Origin: Sphingobacterium sp. N143
Lineage (GTDB): Bacteria; Bacteroidota; Bacteroidia; Sphingobacteriales; Sphingobacteriaceae
Direction: 5' to 3'
Assembly: GCF_030325625.1 (NCBI RefSeq)
Contig: NZ_JACAIS010000001.1
Location: forward strand, 248,001-312,000
Length of the DNA: 64,000 nucleotides
The notes under the pieces: generated by a model
What the model saw: only the letters and a program-made list of their open reading frames with translations
Databases searched by the model: none
What the model was told of the DNA's origin: nothing
Shown here: in pieces, positions 44,405 to 53,693 of the stretch
Numbering within the stretch: position 1 is the stretch's first letter
Layout: each line of letters opens with the position of its first letter
Translations under genes and position numbers: made by a program

Positions 44405-44854
44405 TTAGCTATTTGTTTTATTTGCCAAGGCCTTCATCGCAAGATTTTCTTTGGAAACGTCCACCAAAAATTTTCTGTACAAAAAGTTCTTTCCCAAAAG
44501 CATAGGATAAGTCATCTTTGAACGATTTCTTAAGGAAATCTTCATGTCAAAAACTTGGTTGTATAATTTTGCTGTTGTCCGGATATAATAGCGCTTTTCT
44601 TCTTGGCCGAAAGAGCTTTTAACCAGTTTTGTTTTATAGAGTTTTAATTTAAGCTTTTTTGTCTCTCCGGTTTCAAAATCAATGACTAATTCACAGATAA
44701 TCCAGTCTTGCCCGTTTTCATGAACAATGTTATAGGAATTGCAATGTAAGACCGAGGACGCTGCACCAGTATCGACTTTGGCTTCGATGCCAAATATTCC
44801 CAGTTCAGGCAAATCGAGTGTTTCTTTCCAACCGACGAGAAGTTTTTCTTTCAT
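44405..44854 (-). CDS. Retropepsin-like putative ATP-dependent zinc protease
   Basis: 149 residues from ATG 44854. The active-site triplet of retropepsins is seen as [13 protein letters not shown] (about residue 23-36), and [13 protein letters not shown] closes the fold. Such proteins are encoded beside rimK in many bacteria and are thought to work in the same modification pathway. A longer start at 44908 would run into the purM terminator hairpin and is rejected. Confidence 0.82.
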   Translation of the reverse strand: MKEKLLVGWKETLDLPELGIFGIEAKVDTGAASSVLHCNSYNIVHENGQDWIICELVIDFETGETKKLKLKLYKTKLVKSSFGQEEKRYYIRTTAKLYNQVFDMKISLRNRSKMTYPMLLGKNFLYRKFLVDVSKENLAMKALANKTNS

Positions 44855-44865
44855 TGTTACCACAT

Positions 44866-44905
44866 GGAAAAAATAAGCACTGATCCAGCTCATGCGGATC
44901 AGTGC
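44866..44905 (-). terminator. Terminator of purM
   Basis: Minus strand: GCACTGATCC (44905-44896), 9-nt loop, GGATCAGTGC (44886-44877), then TTATTTTTT. It lies 10 bp after the purM stop. Confidence 0.85.
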
Positions 44906-44914
44906 CATTATCTT

Positions 44915-46093
44915 TTATTCGTAGACAAACTCTCCATAAGGAGAATTTATAGTTACCTTTTTGGACGCAGATTCTTCTACACGGCCAATAATCTGGGCCG
45001 GAACTCCAAATGATTCCGCTATTGCAATAATGTCTGCGGCGATGGCTTCAGGAACATATAGTTCCATGCGATGCCCCATATTAAATACCTTGTACATTTC
45101 TTTCCAGTCTGTATTGGACTCTTTTTGTATCAGCGCAAAGAGCGGAGGGATTGGAAAAAGATTGTCCTTAATGACATGTACATTGTCTACGAAGTGTAAT
45201 ACTTTTGTTTGTGCTCCCCCTGAACAATGGACCATCCCATCAATTTGCGACCGGTACTTGTCCAATATTTTTTTGATAATTGGCGCATAAGTGCGAGTAG
45301 GTGAAAGCACAAGTTTGCCGGCTGTTATCTTCTCACCAGTTTCAACCTGAATGTCATTGGTTAAATGTTGGCTTCCAGCAAAAACAAGTTCATAAGGTAC
45401 TGCAGGATCATATGCTTCTGGATACTTCTCGGCCACTTTTTTATTAAATACATCATGGCGCGCCGAAGTTAGTCCATTGGAGCCCATTCCACCATTGTAT
45501 TCTTTTTCATAGTTCGCTTTTCCATTGGATGCCAAACCAACGATGACATTACCTCCTTTGATACGGTGGTTTGAAATTACTTCTTCACGCTTCATTCGGC
45601 AAGTTACAGTACTGTCAACGATGATCGTACGGACTAAATCCCCGACATCAGCAGTTTCACCACCAGTAGAATAGATGCCAATGCCTAATTCACGGAGCTC
45701 AGACAATATCTCTTCTGTACCATTGATGATTTCCGCAATGACTTCTCCGGGAATAAGGTTCTTATTTCTTCCAATAGTAGATGACAGAAGAATATTATCG
45801 GTTGCCCCAACACAAAGGAGGTCATCAATATTCATTATGATCGCATCTTGTGCTATACCTTTCCAAACCGAAATATCACCGGTTTCCTTCCAATATACAT
45901 AAGCTAAGGAAGACTTGGTTCCAGCACCATCTGCGTGCATAATGTTGCACCATTCTTGATCGCCACCCAAAATATCGGGGATAATCTTACAAAACGCTTT
46001 GGGAAACAGACCCTTGTCGATATTTTTTATCGCATTGTGCACATCCTCTTTTCCTGCGGATACGCCTCGTTGATTGTATTTTAAATCTGACAT
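44915..46093 (-). CDS. purM: Phosphoribosylformylglycinamidine cyclo-ligase
   Basis: Closes the imidazole ring of aminoimidazole ribotide in purine synthesis. 392 residues, some 45 longer than the E. coli enzyme. Motifs: HADGAGTKSSLAYVYWKETGD, DDLLCVGA, GGETADVGDLVR and GLASNGKANYEKEYNGGMGSNG. The MEHADGAGTKS-type region is the ATP site. A -7-like CAAAAATA (46101-46108) ends 7 nt before the ATG. No other pur genes are beside it. Confidence 0.94.
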   Translation of the reverse strand: MSDLKYNQRGVSAGKEDVHNAIKNIDKGLFPKAFCKIIPDILGGDQEWCNIMHADGAGTKSSLAYVYWKETGDISVWKGIAQDAIIMNIDDLLCVGATDNILLSSTIGRNKNLIPGEVIAEIINGTEEILSELRELGIGIYSTGGETADVGDLVRTIIVDSTVTCRMKREEVISNHRIKGGNVIVGLASNGKANYEKEYNGGMGSNGLTSARHDVFNKKVAEKYPEAYDPAVPYELVFAGSQHLTNDIQVETGEKITAGKLVLSPTRTYAPIIKKILDKYRSQIDGMVHCSGGAQTKVLHFVDNVHVIKDNLFPIPPLFALIQKESNTDWKEMYKVFNMGHRMELYVPEAIAADIIAIAESFGVPAQIIGRVEESASKKVTINSPYGEFVYE

Positions 46094-46146
46094 CTTAGGG
46101 CAAAAATACGCAATAGCGTTGAATTAATGAACCCTATTTACGTATT

Positions 46147-46629
46147 TTAATTACTTATAATAATACGCCATTGTTCAATCAGATTCTCGAGGTTGGTTTT
46201 TGCATTGGCAGGGCTTGTGCTGGGGAGACACAAATACCTGACACCTTTCTTTTTCATAAAATGCTTCAGATATAAATTGTGTGCTTTTTGACCATTAAAA
46301 ATGACTTTCGTAATGGAAGGGTATTCCTCCAGAAGTTCTGTAATCCGGTTAGGGCTTTCATCTTTTATGGCTAAATCCATACTCCCTGGACGGGAAGCTT
46401 CAGCGCAAACATCCCAAAGGCCGATTCCATTCCTGTGTAAAAGGCTTACCTTGTCGGTATATTGTGTAACCTCAGGTGCCTGACACAGGTGCTTAATGAT
46501 TTTCCAAAATCGATTTTGGGGATGTGCATAATATTCTTGTTGCGCCAATGATTTATCGCCCGGTAATGAACCGAGTATAAGCGTGTGAGTTGATGTGCTT
46601 ATCAATGGGGGAAAGGATTTTTTGAGCAT
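46147..46629 (-). CDS. DNA-deoxyinosine glycosylase (UDG family 6)
   Basis: Removes hypoxanthine from deaminated adenine in DNA. 160 residues from ATG 46629 (MLKKSFPPLIS). Family marks: LILGSLPGDKSLAQQEYYAHPQNRFW (pocket and catalytic segment), GIGLWDVCAEASRPGSMD, and the C-terminal LPSTSPANAK. The seven codons ahead of this ATG are probably not coding. Confidence 0.88.
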   Translation of the reverse strand: MLKKSFPPLISTSTHTLILGSLPGDKSLAQQEYYAHPQNRFWKIIKHLCQAPEVTQYTDKVSLLHRNGIGLWDVCAEASRPGSMDLAIKDESPNRITELLEEYPSITKVIFNGQKAHNLYLKHFMKKKGVRYLCLPSTSPANAKTNLENLIEQWRIIISN

Positions 46630-46726
46630 AACCAAAAATAAACATTTCATTTTTTCTTTGAAATTTGTGCTAATTTATTTATATATTTATGATATTAAAA
46701 TGATATCAAATATATATTAATAAATT

Positions 46727-47590
46727 ATGGAAAAATTAATTAAACCAATGTCAGGCTATTTAGCCTTATTGATTGCTGTAGTATCTTTTATAGCGGCCAT
46801 ATTTTCATTTGTCCATGTGGAAGAGAGCTCTCTTTATGTCGTACTGGGCATTATCCTAATGATCCTCACTTTTTTCATTTTGAAAGGTTTGATGATTATT
46901 AATCCCAATCATTCACGGGTACTGAACTTTTTTGGTAAGTACGTAGGCACAGTGAAGGAGAACGGTTTGTTTTTTGTCAACCCTTTATACTCTACGATTA
47001 AAATTAGTTTACGTTCGGATAACTTACAAGGACAGACTTTAAAAGTAAATGATAAAATGGGGAATCCTATTGAGATCGGTGCCGTTATTGTCTGGCAGGT
47101 AGGGGATACTTATAAGGCTGCTTATGACGTTAGTAATTATACTTCCTATGTGCGTACCCAAAGTGAAGCTGCTGTGCGCCATCTGGCCGGGAGTTTCCCG
47201 TACGATAATCTGGAAGATGAAGGTGCTGAGATAACCCTGCGGGAAGGTGGTGATACAGTCAATCATATTCTTGAAAAGGAATTATCAGAGCGCTTGGCCC
47301 CAGCAGGAGTTATTATTAAGGAAGCCAGGATCAGTCATCTAGCTTACGCTTCTGAGATTGCGGGAGCCATGCTTCAAAGACAACAAGCCGCAGCGATTGT
47401 TGCTGCGCGTGCCAAAATAGTTGACGGTGCTGTTGGAATGGTTGAAATGGCGCTAAATAAATTGTCCGAAAAAGATATCGTTGAATTGGATAATGAGAAG
47501 AAAGCGGCTATGGTGAGCAATCTTATGGTGGTACTTTGTGGAGAGAAAGCAGCAACCCCAATCGTAAATACCGGTACTTTGTATCAATAA
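46727..47590 (+). CDS. SPFH/band 7 domain membrane protein
   Basis: 287 residues with two N-terminal membrane helices (about 10-30 and 36-55), then an SPFH domain (about 58-220) containing ARISHLAYASEIAGAMLQRQQAAA, and a helical tail. SPFH proteins form cages or platforms in the membrane and often assist proteases; the partner is unknown. Ten bases later a ribbon-helix-helix gene follows. Confidence 0.9.
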   Translation: MEKLIKPMSGYLALLIAVVSFIAAIFSFVHVEESSLYVVLGIILMILTFFILKGLMIINPNHSRVLNFFGKYVGTVKENGLFFVNPLYSTIKISLRSDNLQGQTLKVNDKMGNPIEIGAVIVWQVGDTYKAAYDVSNYTSYVRTQSEAAVRHLAGSFPYDNLEDEGAEITLREGGDTVNHILEKELSERLAPAGVIIKEARISHLAYASEIAGAMLQRQQAAAIVAARAKIVDGAVGMVEMALNKLSEKDIVELDNEKKAAMVSNLMVVLCGEKAATPIVNTGTLYQ

Positions 47591-47600
47591 ACTTAATAAA

Positions 47601-47777
47601 ATGGCAGATAAGAAGAACTTTATGCTGCGTCTGGACGACCAAATGTACAAAGCTTTGGAAAAATGGGCAGCAGATGAGTTTAGAAGTGTTAATGGACAGA
47701 TAGAATATCTTTTACATCGGGCGCTGCAAGAAAATAAAAGATTGGGCACAGAAAAAAAGTCTGTGGATAAAAAGTAA
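47601..47777 (+). CDS. Small ribbon-helix-helix (Arc-like) protein
   Basis: 58-codon gene: strand KNFMLRLDDQMYKALEKWAADEF is the RHH start, followed by helix SVNGQIEYLLHRALQE and a Lys-rich tail. The pattern is that of Arc/MetJ fold DNA-binding proteins. It is cotranscribed with the SPFH gene; such SPFH + Arc-like pairs are seen in many bacteria. Target unknown. Confidence 0.82.
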   Translation: MADKKNFMLRLDDQMYKALEKWAADEFRSVNGQIEYLLHRALQENKRLGTEKKSVDKK

Positions 47778-47856
47778 AGAATCAGGACCAAAAATGTACC
47801 TTTGACTTTGTTAAGAACGAAGTAAAAGGTATATTTTTTATTTTAAGAAGCAAGTT

Positions 47857-48567
47857 ATGGTTATTAATCCCCTGCATAATTTATTGGTTGTCAGTACAAG
47901 TACAATTTATGGTAGTGAATTCCTTGCCTATATTAAGGATGACTTTGTGAAATTTATTCAAGCAGACGAGCTTTTGTTTGTCCCTTTTGCCCGGCCCTCA
48001 GGAATATCTTTTGATGACTATACTGCCAAAGTAAAAGGTGCTTTGGCTGATAAAAATATTCAAGTGAGGGGATTGCACGAATTCTCCGATAAGAAAAAGG
48101 CAATTCAAGAGGCAAAAGCAATTTTTGTGGGTGGGGGAAACACATTCTTGTTATTGAAAACTTTATATGAGCTCGATTTAATCCAGCAGTTGCGGGCTCA
48201 GGTAGCAAAAGGAGTTCCCTATGTAGGCACGTCTGCTGGTGCAAATCTGACGGGATTGACTATTGGTACAACAAATGATATGCCCATTGTTTATCCACCA
48301 AGTTTCGAGGCGTTGGGCTTGCTACCTTTTAATATTAATCCACATTATTTGGATCCAGATTTAGGTTCCACACATAAAGGAGAAACCCGAGAAACCCGTA
48401 TTCAGGAGTTTCATCAGTTTAATGCACAGCCCGTCATCGGATTGCGAGAAGGAAGCTGGCTAAAGGTTTGCCACGGTGAAGTGCGATTGGAAGGGCGTTT
48501 GACCGCTCGTTTATTCAGACCTAATCTGGAAGCGGAGGAGCTTAACCCGGGATTAATAAATTTTTAA
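47857..48567 (+). CDS. pepE: Peptidase E (aspartyl dipeptidase, S51)
   Basis: Hydrolyses dipeptides with N-terminal Asp. 236 residues. GGGNTF (92-97) and GTSAGAN (124-130, catalytic Ser126), with His163 in NPHYLDPD and Asp141 as likely partners, are the usual S51 marks. Cytosolic. It stands alone before mgtE. Confidence 0.93.
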   Translation: MVINPLHNLLVVSTSTIYGSEFLAYIKDDFVKFIQADELLFVPFARPSGISFDDYTAKVKGALADKNIQVRGLHEFSDKKKAIQEAKAIFVGGGNTFLLLKTLYELDLIQQLRAQVAKGVPYVGTSAGANLTGLTIGTTNDMPIVYPPSFEALGLLPFNINPHYLDPDLGSTHKGETRETRIQEFHQFNAQPVIGLREGSWLKVCHGEVRLEGRLTARLFRPNLEAEELNPGLINF

Positions 48568-48678
48568 GATATTGTAAAATTTAGCTCTTTATTGTACCTT
48601 AAAGGGGATTCATGCGGTCGCTAGCCTTTATTATGTTTATTAAAGTCTTTCTTTCCTAAAAAATACTTTTGTAGATTG

Positions 48679-48708
48679 TTGAAAATCATACAAAATACGC
48701 TACTTTTG
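48679..48708 (+). promoter_or_regulatory. Promoter of mgtE
   Basis: TTG (48679-48681), 19-bp spacer, TACTTTTG (48701-48708), a near-perfect Bacteroidota promoter. A second TACTTTTG lies at 48664-48671. The 5' leader is about 20-25 nt. Confidence 0.78.
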
Positions 48709-48734
48709 CGCTAAATCCATTAAAATCTCTTCCA

Positions 48735-50051
48735 ATGGAAAAAAAATCAGCACTGCACCCAGCCGATATTGCGGAAGAAATATCGCGACTAAATAAGGGT
48801 GAGCACCATTCAAATTTTATGACCTATCCTTTAACGGATAGGTTAGAGATCTTTTCGTTTTTAGAAGTTGATGTCCAATATACGTTGATTAAGTCAATGA
48901 CCGAGCAGGAGCTGTCTGAACTGCTGAATAATTTAAAACCGGATACTCGAAATGAACTGCTTTCAGAATTGCCTGATGATCTGATCAAATACTTGATTAA
49001 TCTGCTGAATGAGCGGGAGAAGCAAATGGCTTTGGAATTAATTGGCTATAACGAGGATAGTATTGCCAGGCTCATGACGCCAATGTATGTTCAGGTACGT
49101 CCTTATTATACCGTGGATGATGTATTTAGGCATATTAAAGTATTTGGTAGGAAGGCTGAAACGCTTAATTTTATTTATGTGGTCGATGAGAAGAATGTGC
49201 TGATCGATGACTTGAAAATCGGCCAATTGCTCTTGGCGGATGGCTCAACTGAGATCGCAGATCTTATTGATTACAATTTTGCAGCAATCAAAGCTTCAAC
49301 ACCGATGGAAGAAGCTTTCGAAATTTTTCAAAAATACGACCGAAGTGCTTTGCCCATTGTTACAGATGCGGGGGTGCTGGTCGGGATAGTGACATTTGAT
49401 GATGTGCTGGATAGGATTGAGGATCGTGATACGGAGGATATACAACGATTCGGGGGGATGGAAGAATTGGATCTGGCCTATACGAAAACACCTTTGCTCC
49501 AATTGATCCAGAAGCGGGCAGGCTGGCTTATCATTTTGTTCTTCAGTGAAATGCTGACAGCTTCAGCGATGGGATTCTTTGAAGGCGAATTGGAAAAGGC
49601 TGTTGTGCTGGCGCTGTTTGTGCCTTTGATTATTTCTAGTGGTGGAAATTCAGGTTCTCAAGCAGCATCGCTAATTATACGCGCCATGGCTTTGGGCGAA
49701 CTGAAACTTAAAGATTGGTGGTATGTCATGAAAAGGGAGGTTTCTTCCGGATTGATTCTGGGCGGAATATTAGGCGCGATTGGCTTCTTGCGCATATTTG
49801 CTTGGCATTTTCTAGGCTTATATGACTATGGTCCCTATTGGATAGCCATAGGTCTTACAGTCGCAGTCTCCTTGTTGTTTATCGTACTTTGGGGGACTTT
49901 ATCGGGGTCATTTATTCCTTTTATTCTACGCCGATTTGGATTGGATCCAGCCACGGCATCAGCTCCTTTCGTAGCAACATTGGTGGACGTTTCCGGACTG
50001 ATCATTTATTTTACCGTAGCAGCATTCTTTTTACAGGGAAAATTGTTGTAG
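48735..50051 (+). CDS. mgtE: MgtE-type magnesium transporter
   Basis: 438 residues: acidic N-domain (1-115), two CBS domains (about 118-240) that sense Mg, a linking helix, and five membrane helices (about 270-435). The pore segment ISSGGNSGSQAASLIIRAMALGE is diagnostic. Cytoplasmic membrane Mg uptake channel gated by internal Mg. Single gene. Confidence 0.95.
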   Translation: MEKKSALHPADIAEEISRLNKGEHHSNFMTYPLTDRLEIFSFLEVDVQYTLIKSMTEQELSELLNNLKPDTRNELLSELPDDLIKYLINLLNEREKQMALELIGYNEDSIARLMTPMYVQVRPYYTVDDVFRHIKVFGRKAETLNFIYVVDEKNVLIDDLKIGQLLLADGSTEIADLIDYNFAAIKASTPMEEAFEIFQKYDRSALPIVTDAGVLVGIVTFDDVLDRIEDRDTEDIQRFGGMEELDLAYTKTPLLQLIQKRAGWLIILFFSEMLTASAMGFFEGELEKAVVLALFVPLIISSGGNSGSQAASLIIRAMALGELKLKDWWYVMKREVSSGLILGGILGAIGFLRIFAWHFLGLYDYGPYWIAIGLTVAVSLLFIVLWGTLSGSFIPFILRRFGLDPATASAPFVATLVDVSGLIIYFTVAAFFLQGKLL

Positions 50052-50134
50052 TGATTTCTTCAGGGAAATAGCCATGTGATAAAAGAACTTAAAGATATGA
50101 ACTGCCTTTACGCTTTTTGAAACAAATGTAGTAT

Positions 50135-51376
50135 CTATATGTTTAAGCGTCGGTACAATTTTTCTTTTATTCCTCCTTTTTGGGCGATATAGATGCCTTT
50201 CTTTCCTGAGCATAAAAATGCGGCTATACAGGCAATCCCAATAAATGGGATAGGTTGCCAGCCAAAGAGTTCATAGCCCATCACAATGCAGGCCAAAGGT
50301 GTATTGGTTGCACCGGAAAATACGGCGACAAAACCCATGGCAGCCAATAGGCCAATGGGCAAAGGGATAATGCCACTTAATGCACTGCCAAGTGTTGCAC
50401 CGATAAAAAACAGGGGGGTGACTTCTCCACCTTTAAATCCGGCTGAAAGCGTAAATGTCGTTAACAACAGTTTGATCATAAAATCGTAATAATTTGCCGG
50501 GTTGATAAATGCATCCTGGATCATTGGGATACCCAAGCCAATGTATTTCGTGTTTTTCAGGAGCAGGCTAACAATTACAACAATGATGACCCCACCTATA
50601 ACAGGCCTCAGCAGGGAAGAATTTATTTTTTTAAACTGGGCACTAAAGAAGTCCCCGGCACATGTGAATAACCATGCGGTGATACCAAAAAGGATACCGG
50701 CCGCCAAGCTAAGTGTTATATTGGTGAGAGATACAGGTGGGATGATGTCATGGATAGGGTAATGCGTATGTGGAATATTCCACAATTGACAGCTGAAATT
50801 TGCGATATAAGCTGTAAAAAGACAGGGGAGGATCCCGAAATATCTTTTTTTGCCTATCAGAAGAACTTCAAGTCCAAAGATGGTCCCTGCGAGCGGTGTA
50901 CCAAAAACGGCCGCAAAACCAGCAGTAATACCAATGGAAATCAGGATGCGGCGTTCTGTTTTATTAAAGTCAAACCAACGGTTGAACTGATCCGAAATGG
51001 CTCCGCCTATTTGTACAGCCGTGCCTTCACGACCTGCCGACCCGCCAAATAGATGCGTTAGTAAAGTGCCGAATAGAACAAGGGGAGCCATGACAAATGG
51101 AATCCGGCGTTGGGGGTGAAGGTATTCTTCGATGAGGAGGTTATTACCTTTGCTGGAAGGATTGCCCCAATATTTATACGATAGCGCGATAATTAAACCG
51201 GCAACAGGAAGTCCATATATGATCCATTGCTGTGCTTCGCGATACTGTGTTACCCAGTTGAGGGAGAATAAAAAAAATGCACAAATAGACCCGACAATAA
51301 AGCCTACTGCACTACAAGTGATCAGCCATTTAATTAAAAAAGGAAAATTGCGTTGATTTGATTCTTTAAAAACCAT
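50135..51376 (-). CDS. ClC family chloride channel or antiporter
   Basis: 413 residues with about ten membrane helices. Filter-region motifs: FGGSAGREGTAVQIGG (the GREGP-like loop, Pro replaced by Thr), GFKGGEVTPLFFIGATLG (GxFxP-like), and a C-terminal VAVFSGATNTPLACIVMGYELFG. No CBS domain. It moves chloride or another anion such as fluoride. First gene of no visible operon. Confidence 0.9.
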   Translation of the reverse strand: MVFKESNQRNFPFLIKWLITCSAVGFIVGSICAFFLFSLNWVTQYREAQQWIIYGLPVAGLIIALSYKYWGNPSSKGNNLLIEEYLHPQRRIPFVMAPLVLFGTLLTHLFGGSAGREGTAVQIGGAISDQFNRWFDFNKTERRILISIGITAGFAAVFGTPLAGTIFGLEVLLIGKKRYFGILPCLFTAYIANFSCQLWNIPHTHYPIHDIIPPVSLTNITLSLAAGILFGITAWLFTCAGDFFSAQFKKINSSLLRPVIGGVIIVVIVSLLLKNTKYIGLGIPMIQDAFINPANYYDFMIKLLLTTFTLSAGFKGGEVTPLFFIGATLGSALSGIIPLPIGLLAAMGFVAVFSGATNTPLACIVMGYELFGWQPIPFIGIACIAAFLCSGKKGIYIAQKGGIKEKLYRRLNI

Positions 51377-51480
51377 AAGTCTACCTATATATAAAATTTG
51401 TTGTCTTTTATAAAAAAGTAGACGTCATCAGCTTACTAAAGCGGTTAAGGGCAGACATCATTGCCATATCTATACCAAAG

Positions 51481-51855
51481 TTATAAAAAGCGAATGATAA
51501 TTGCAACCCAACCTGCGATCATCAGCAGACCACCCAAAGGAGTGATTGGGCCAAGAAATTTGAGGTTTTTCTTCCAATACTCAGCAAATGAAAGAAAATA
51601 AATACTGCCTGAAAACAATAGCGTTCCTGAAGTGATGAGATAGTAGATAACTTGTTCAGATTGATATTCAAAAGAAAAATTAAAACCGATGACTAAGAGC
51701 GTAAGAGCTGCATACATTTGATATCGAACACCTACTTCAAAAGATGCTAATTTCTCTGTTGAGAGGATTTTTTTGAAAGCATGTGCGCCAAAAGCGCCAA
51801 GTAGAATTGCCAAAGCTCCTAGTAATGCCGCGGTTATAATAACGGTGCTATTCAT
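51481..51855 (-). CDS. DUF423 family membrane protein
   Basis: 124 residues with four membrane helices (about 3-23, 47-65, 73-93, 100-120) and the typical AILLGAFGAHAFKK start and LKFLGPITPLGGLLMIAGW end. Family of unknown function (YgdD-like). About 10 bp separates it from the acetyltransferase gene upstream. Confidence 0.9.
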   Translation of the reverse strand: MNSTVIITAALLGALAILLGAFGAHAFKKILSTEKLASFEVGVRYQMYAALTLLVIGFNFSFEYQSEQVIYYLITSGTLLFSGSIYFLSFAEYWKKNLKFLGPITPLGGLLMIAGWVAIIIRFL

Positions 51856-51864
51856 GCGTATTGT

Positions 51865-52320
51865 CTATTTAAGAGTGGATTTGATCATATCGATGTGAAG
51901 AATTCCATAGTCTGGATAAGGTTCAGATTTTTGCGCAAACCCTAGTTTTTCATAAAAGGATTTTAGGTGAAATTGAGCCCCAATCTGAATATCATTTGGC
52001 CCAAATTGTGCGAAAATAGTTTCGATAGACTTATACATCAGCAGTTGACTGATGCCAGTGCCCCGAGCTTCTTTTACAACAATGACCCGTCCTATGGATG
52101 GCTCAGGATAGGAGAGCCCCGGTGGAACTAAGCGTGTATAAGCAACAATTTCTCCTTGCTGTTGCGCCCAGAGGTGGAGACAGGCATAATCTTTATCGTC
52201 TAATTCAGGATATAAACATTCTTGTTCCAAGACAAACACCTCAGTTCGTAATTTTAAAATACGATAGAGCTCTATATTGGTAAGTTCGTCAAACTTCTTA
52301 AGATTCCACTGATAATCCAT
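51865..52320 (-). CDS. ElaA-like GNAT acetyltransferase
   Basis: 151 residues from ATG 52320 (an ATG just before, 52323, is equal). N-terminal MDYQWNLKKFDELTNIELY and RTEVFVLEQECLYPELDDKD are typical of ElaA; GRVIVVKEARGTGISQLLM is the acetyl-CoA site. Acceptor unknown. Followed by the DUF423 gene. Confidence 0.88.
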   Translation of the reverse strand: MDYQWNLKKFDELTNIELYRILKLRTEVFVLEQECLYPELDDKDYACLHLWAQQQGEIVAYTRLVPPGLSYPEPSIGRVIVVKEARGTGISQLLMYKSIETIFAQFGPNDIQIGAQFHLKSFYEKLGFAQKSEPYPDYGILHIDMIKSTLK

Positions 52321-52396
52321 CATGCTAACAGATAAGAATCAAGTGGATCAAGTGCTCATTTAAATTGGCCCTTGATCCATCTGATCCCAATTAAAA

Positions 52397-52846
52397 TTAT
52401 CCCAATAGGCTTTTTACGACTTCAGAAATTGTCTTTCCGTCTGCTTGTCCAGCCAATTTTTGATTTGCTGCGCCCATCACTTTTCCCATATCCTTAATGG
52501 AGGAAGCTCCTGTTTCGGCAATGATGACTTTAATAATAGACTCAACCTCATCCCGGCTCAATTGCTTGGGCAAATAGGCTTCGATGACCTTCTCTTCTTC
52601 AACTTCAATTTCGTAAAGGTCCTCCCGGTTTTGTGTTTTATAAATTTCAGCAGATTCACGGCGTTGTTTTACCAATTTTTGTAAAACTTTTATCTCGGCC
52701 TCTTGGTTAAGGTCTTCGGTATGGCCTTTTTCTGTTTTTGCTAAAAGAATCGCAGCTTTGATAGCGCGCAGTCCACGCAGTTTTGCCGTATCTTTAGCAA
52801 TCATTGCTGCTTTAATGTCTTGATTTATTTGTGTTTCTAATGACAT
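52397..52846 (-). CDS. GatB/YqeY domain protein
   Basis: 149 residues of the YqeY family, helical, resembling the C-terminal tail domain of GatB. RGLRAIKAAILLAKTEKG and KVMGAANQKLAGQADGKTISEVVKSLL are typical. Role may be linked to tRNA-dependent amidation but is unproven. It starts 10 bp after the SDR gene. Confidence 0.9.
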   Translation of the reverse strand: MSLETQINQDIKAAMIAKDTAKLRGLRAIKAAILLAKTEKGHTEDLNQEAEIKVLQKLVKQRRESAEIYKTQNREDLYEIEVEEEKVIEAYLPKQLSRDEVESIIKVIIAETGASSIKDMGKVMGAANQKLAGQADGKTISEVVKSLLG

Positions 52847-52855
52847 GATATTTAA

Positions 52856-53617
52856 TTATTTTCGATTGACAATCGTACCTGTGGCCTGAGCTGTTGGCAT
52901 GATTAATAAGTCGTTGATATTGACATGCGCAGGTCTTGTAATGACAAAAAGGATGGTTTCGGCAATGTCTGTTCCAGTTAAAGGTTGTACCCCAGCATAG
53001 ACATTTTTTGCCCTTTCTTTATCCCCATGAAAACGGACTTCTGAAAATTCAGTTTCAACCATTCCCGGATCAATGGAAGTCACTTTGATACCCTTGGATA
53101 GTAAGTCAATGCGCATCGCTTTTGTTAGGGCATCTACAGCATGTTTCGTTGCGCAATAGACATTCCCATTAGGATATACTTCTTTTCCTGCAATAGAGCC
53201 TAGATTGACGATATGAGCACCATTGTCAGTGTCCATTAACGGAATGACCATTTTGCTGACATACAACAGGCCTTTGACATTGGTGTCGATCATTCTGTCC
53301 CAATCCCCAATATCGCCATCCTGAACGGGGTCCAATCCCTGACTTAACCCTGCATTATTTATTAATATATGAATTTTTTTCCATTCTTGGGGCAAGCCTT
53401 CGATTTGTTGCTGAACTTGTTCTGCATCTCTTACATCTAACTCAAAAGTATGAATTTTAATACTGGGGTAGGTGCTGATCAATTTGTCTTTTAGTGCATC
53501 TAGCCGATTTAACCTACGGGCACACAGTAAAAGGTTATAACCTTCTTTTGCCAATACTTCGGCACAGGCTTGGCCTATTCCTGAACTTGCTCCTGTGATG
53601 AAAACTGTCTTTGTCAT
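52856..53617 (-). CDS. Short-chain dehydrogenase/reductase
   Basis: 253 residues, classical SDR: cofactor motif TGASSGIG (7-14), NNAG (about 87-90), catalytic Ser in LGSIAGKEV, and YCATK (Tyr-x3-Lys). The Arg after the Rossmann turn (ARRLNRLD) favours NADP. It resembles serine 3-dehydrogenase YdfG. Substrate not certain. Confidence 0.92.
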   Translation of the reverse strand: MTKTVFITGASSGIGQACAEVLAKEGYNLLLCARRLNRLDALKDKLISTYPSIKIHTFELDVRDAEQVQQQIEGLPQEWKKIHILINNAGLSQGLDPVQDGDIGDWDRMIDTNVKGLLYVSKMVIPLMDTDNGAHIVNLGSIAGKEVYPNGNVYCATKHAVDALTKAMRIDLLSKGIKVTSIDPGMVETEFSEVRFHGDKERAKNVYAGVQPLTGTDIAETILFVITRPAHVNINDLLIMPTAQATGTIVNRK

Positions 53618-53693
53618 ATGTTGTTACATTGAATATATGGATTGAAAGCTCTGCCTTTGGCAACAATTGCCCGTCGGAGACCATGCTCGCGCT

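Noticed and set aside
47762..47770. Single perfect reverse DnaA box TGTGGATAA
   Set aside because: It lies inside the RHH coding frame and stands alone; about two such 9-mers are expected by chance in 64 kb.
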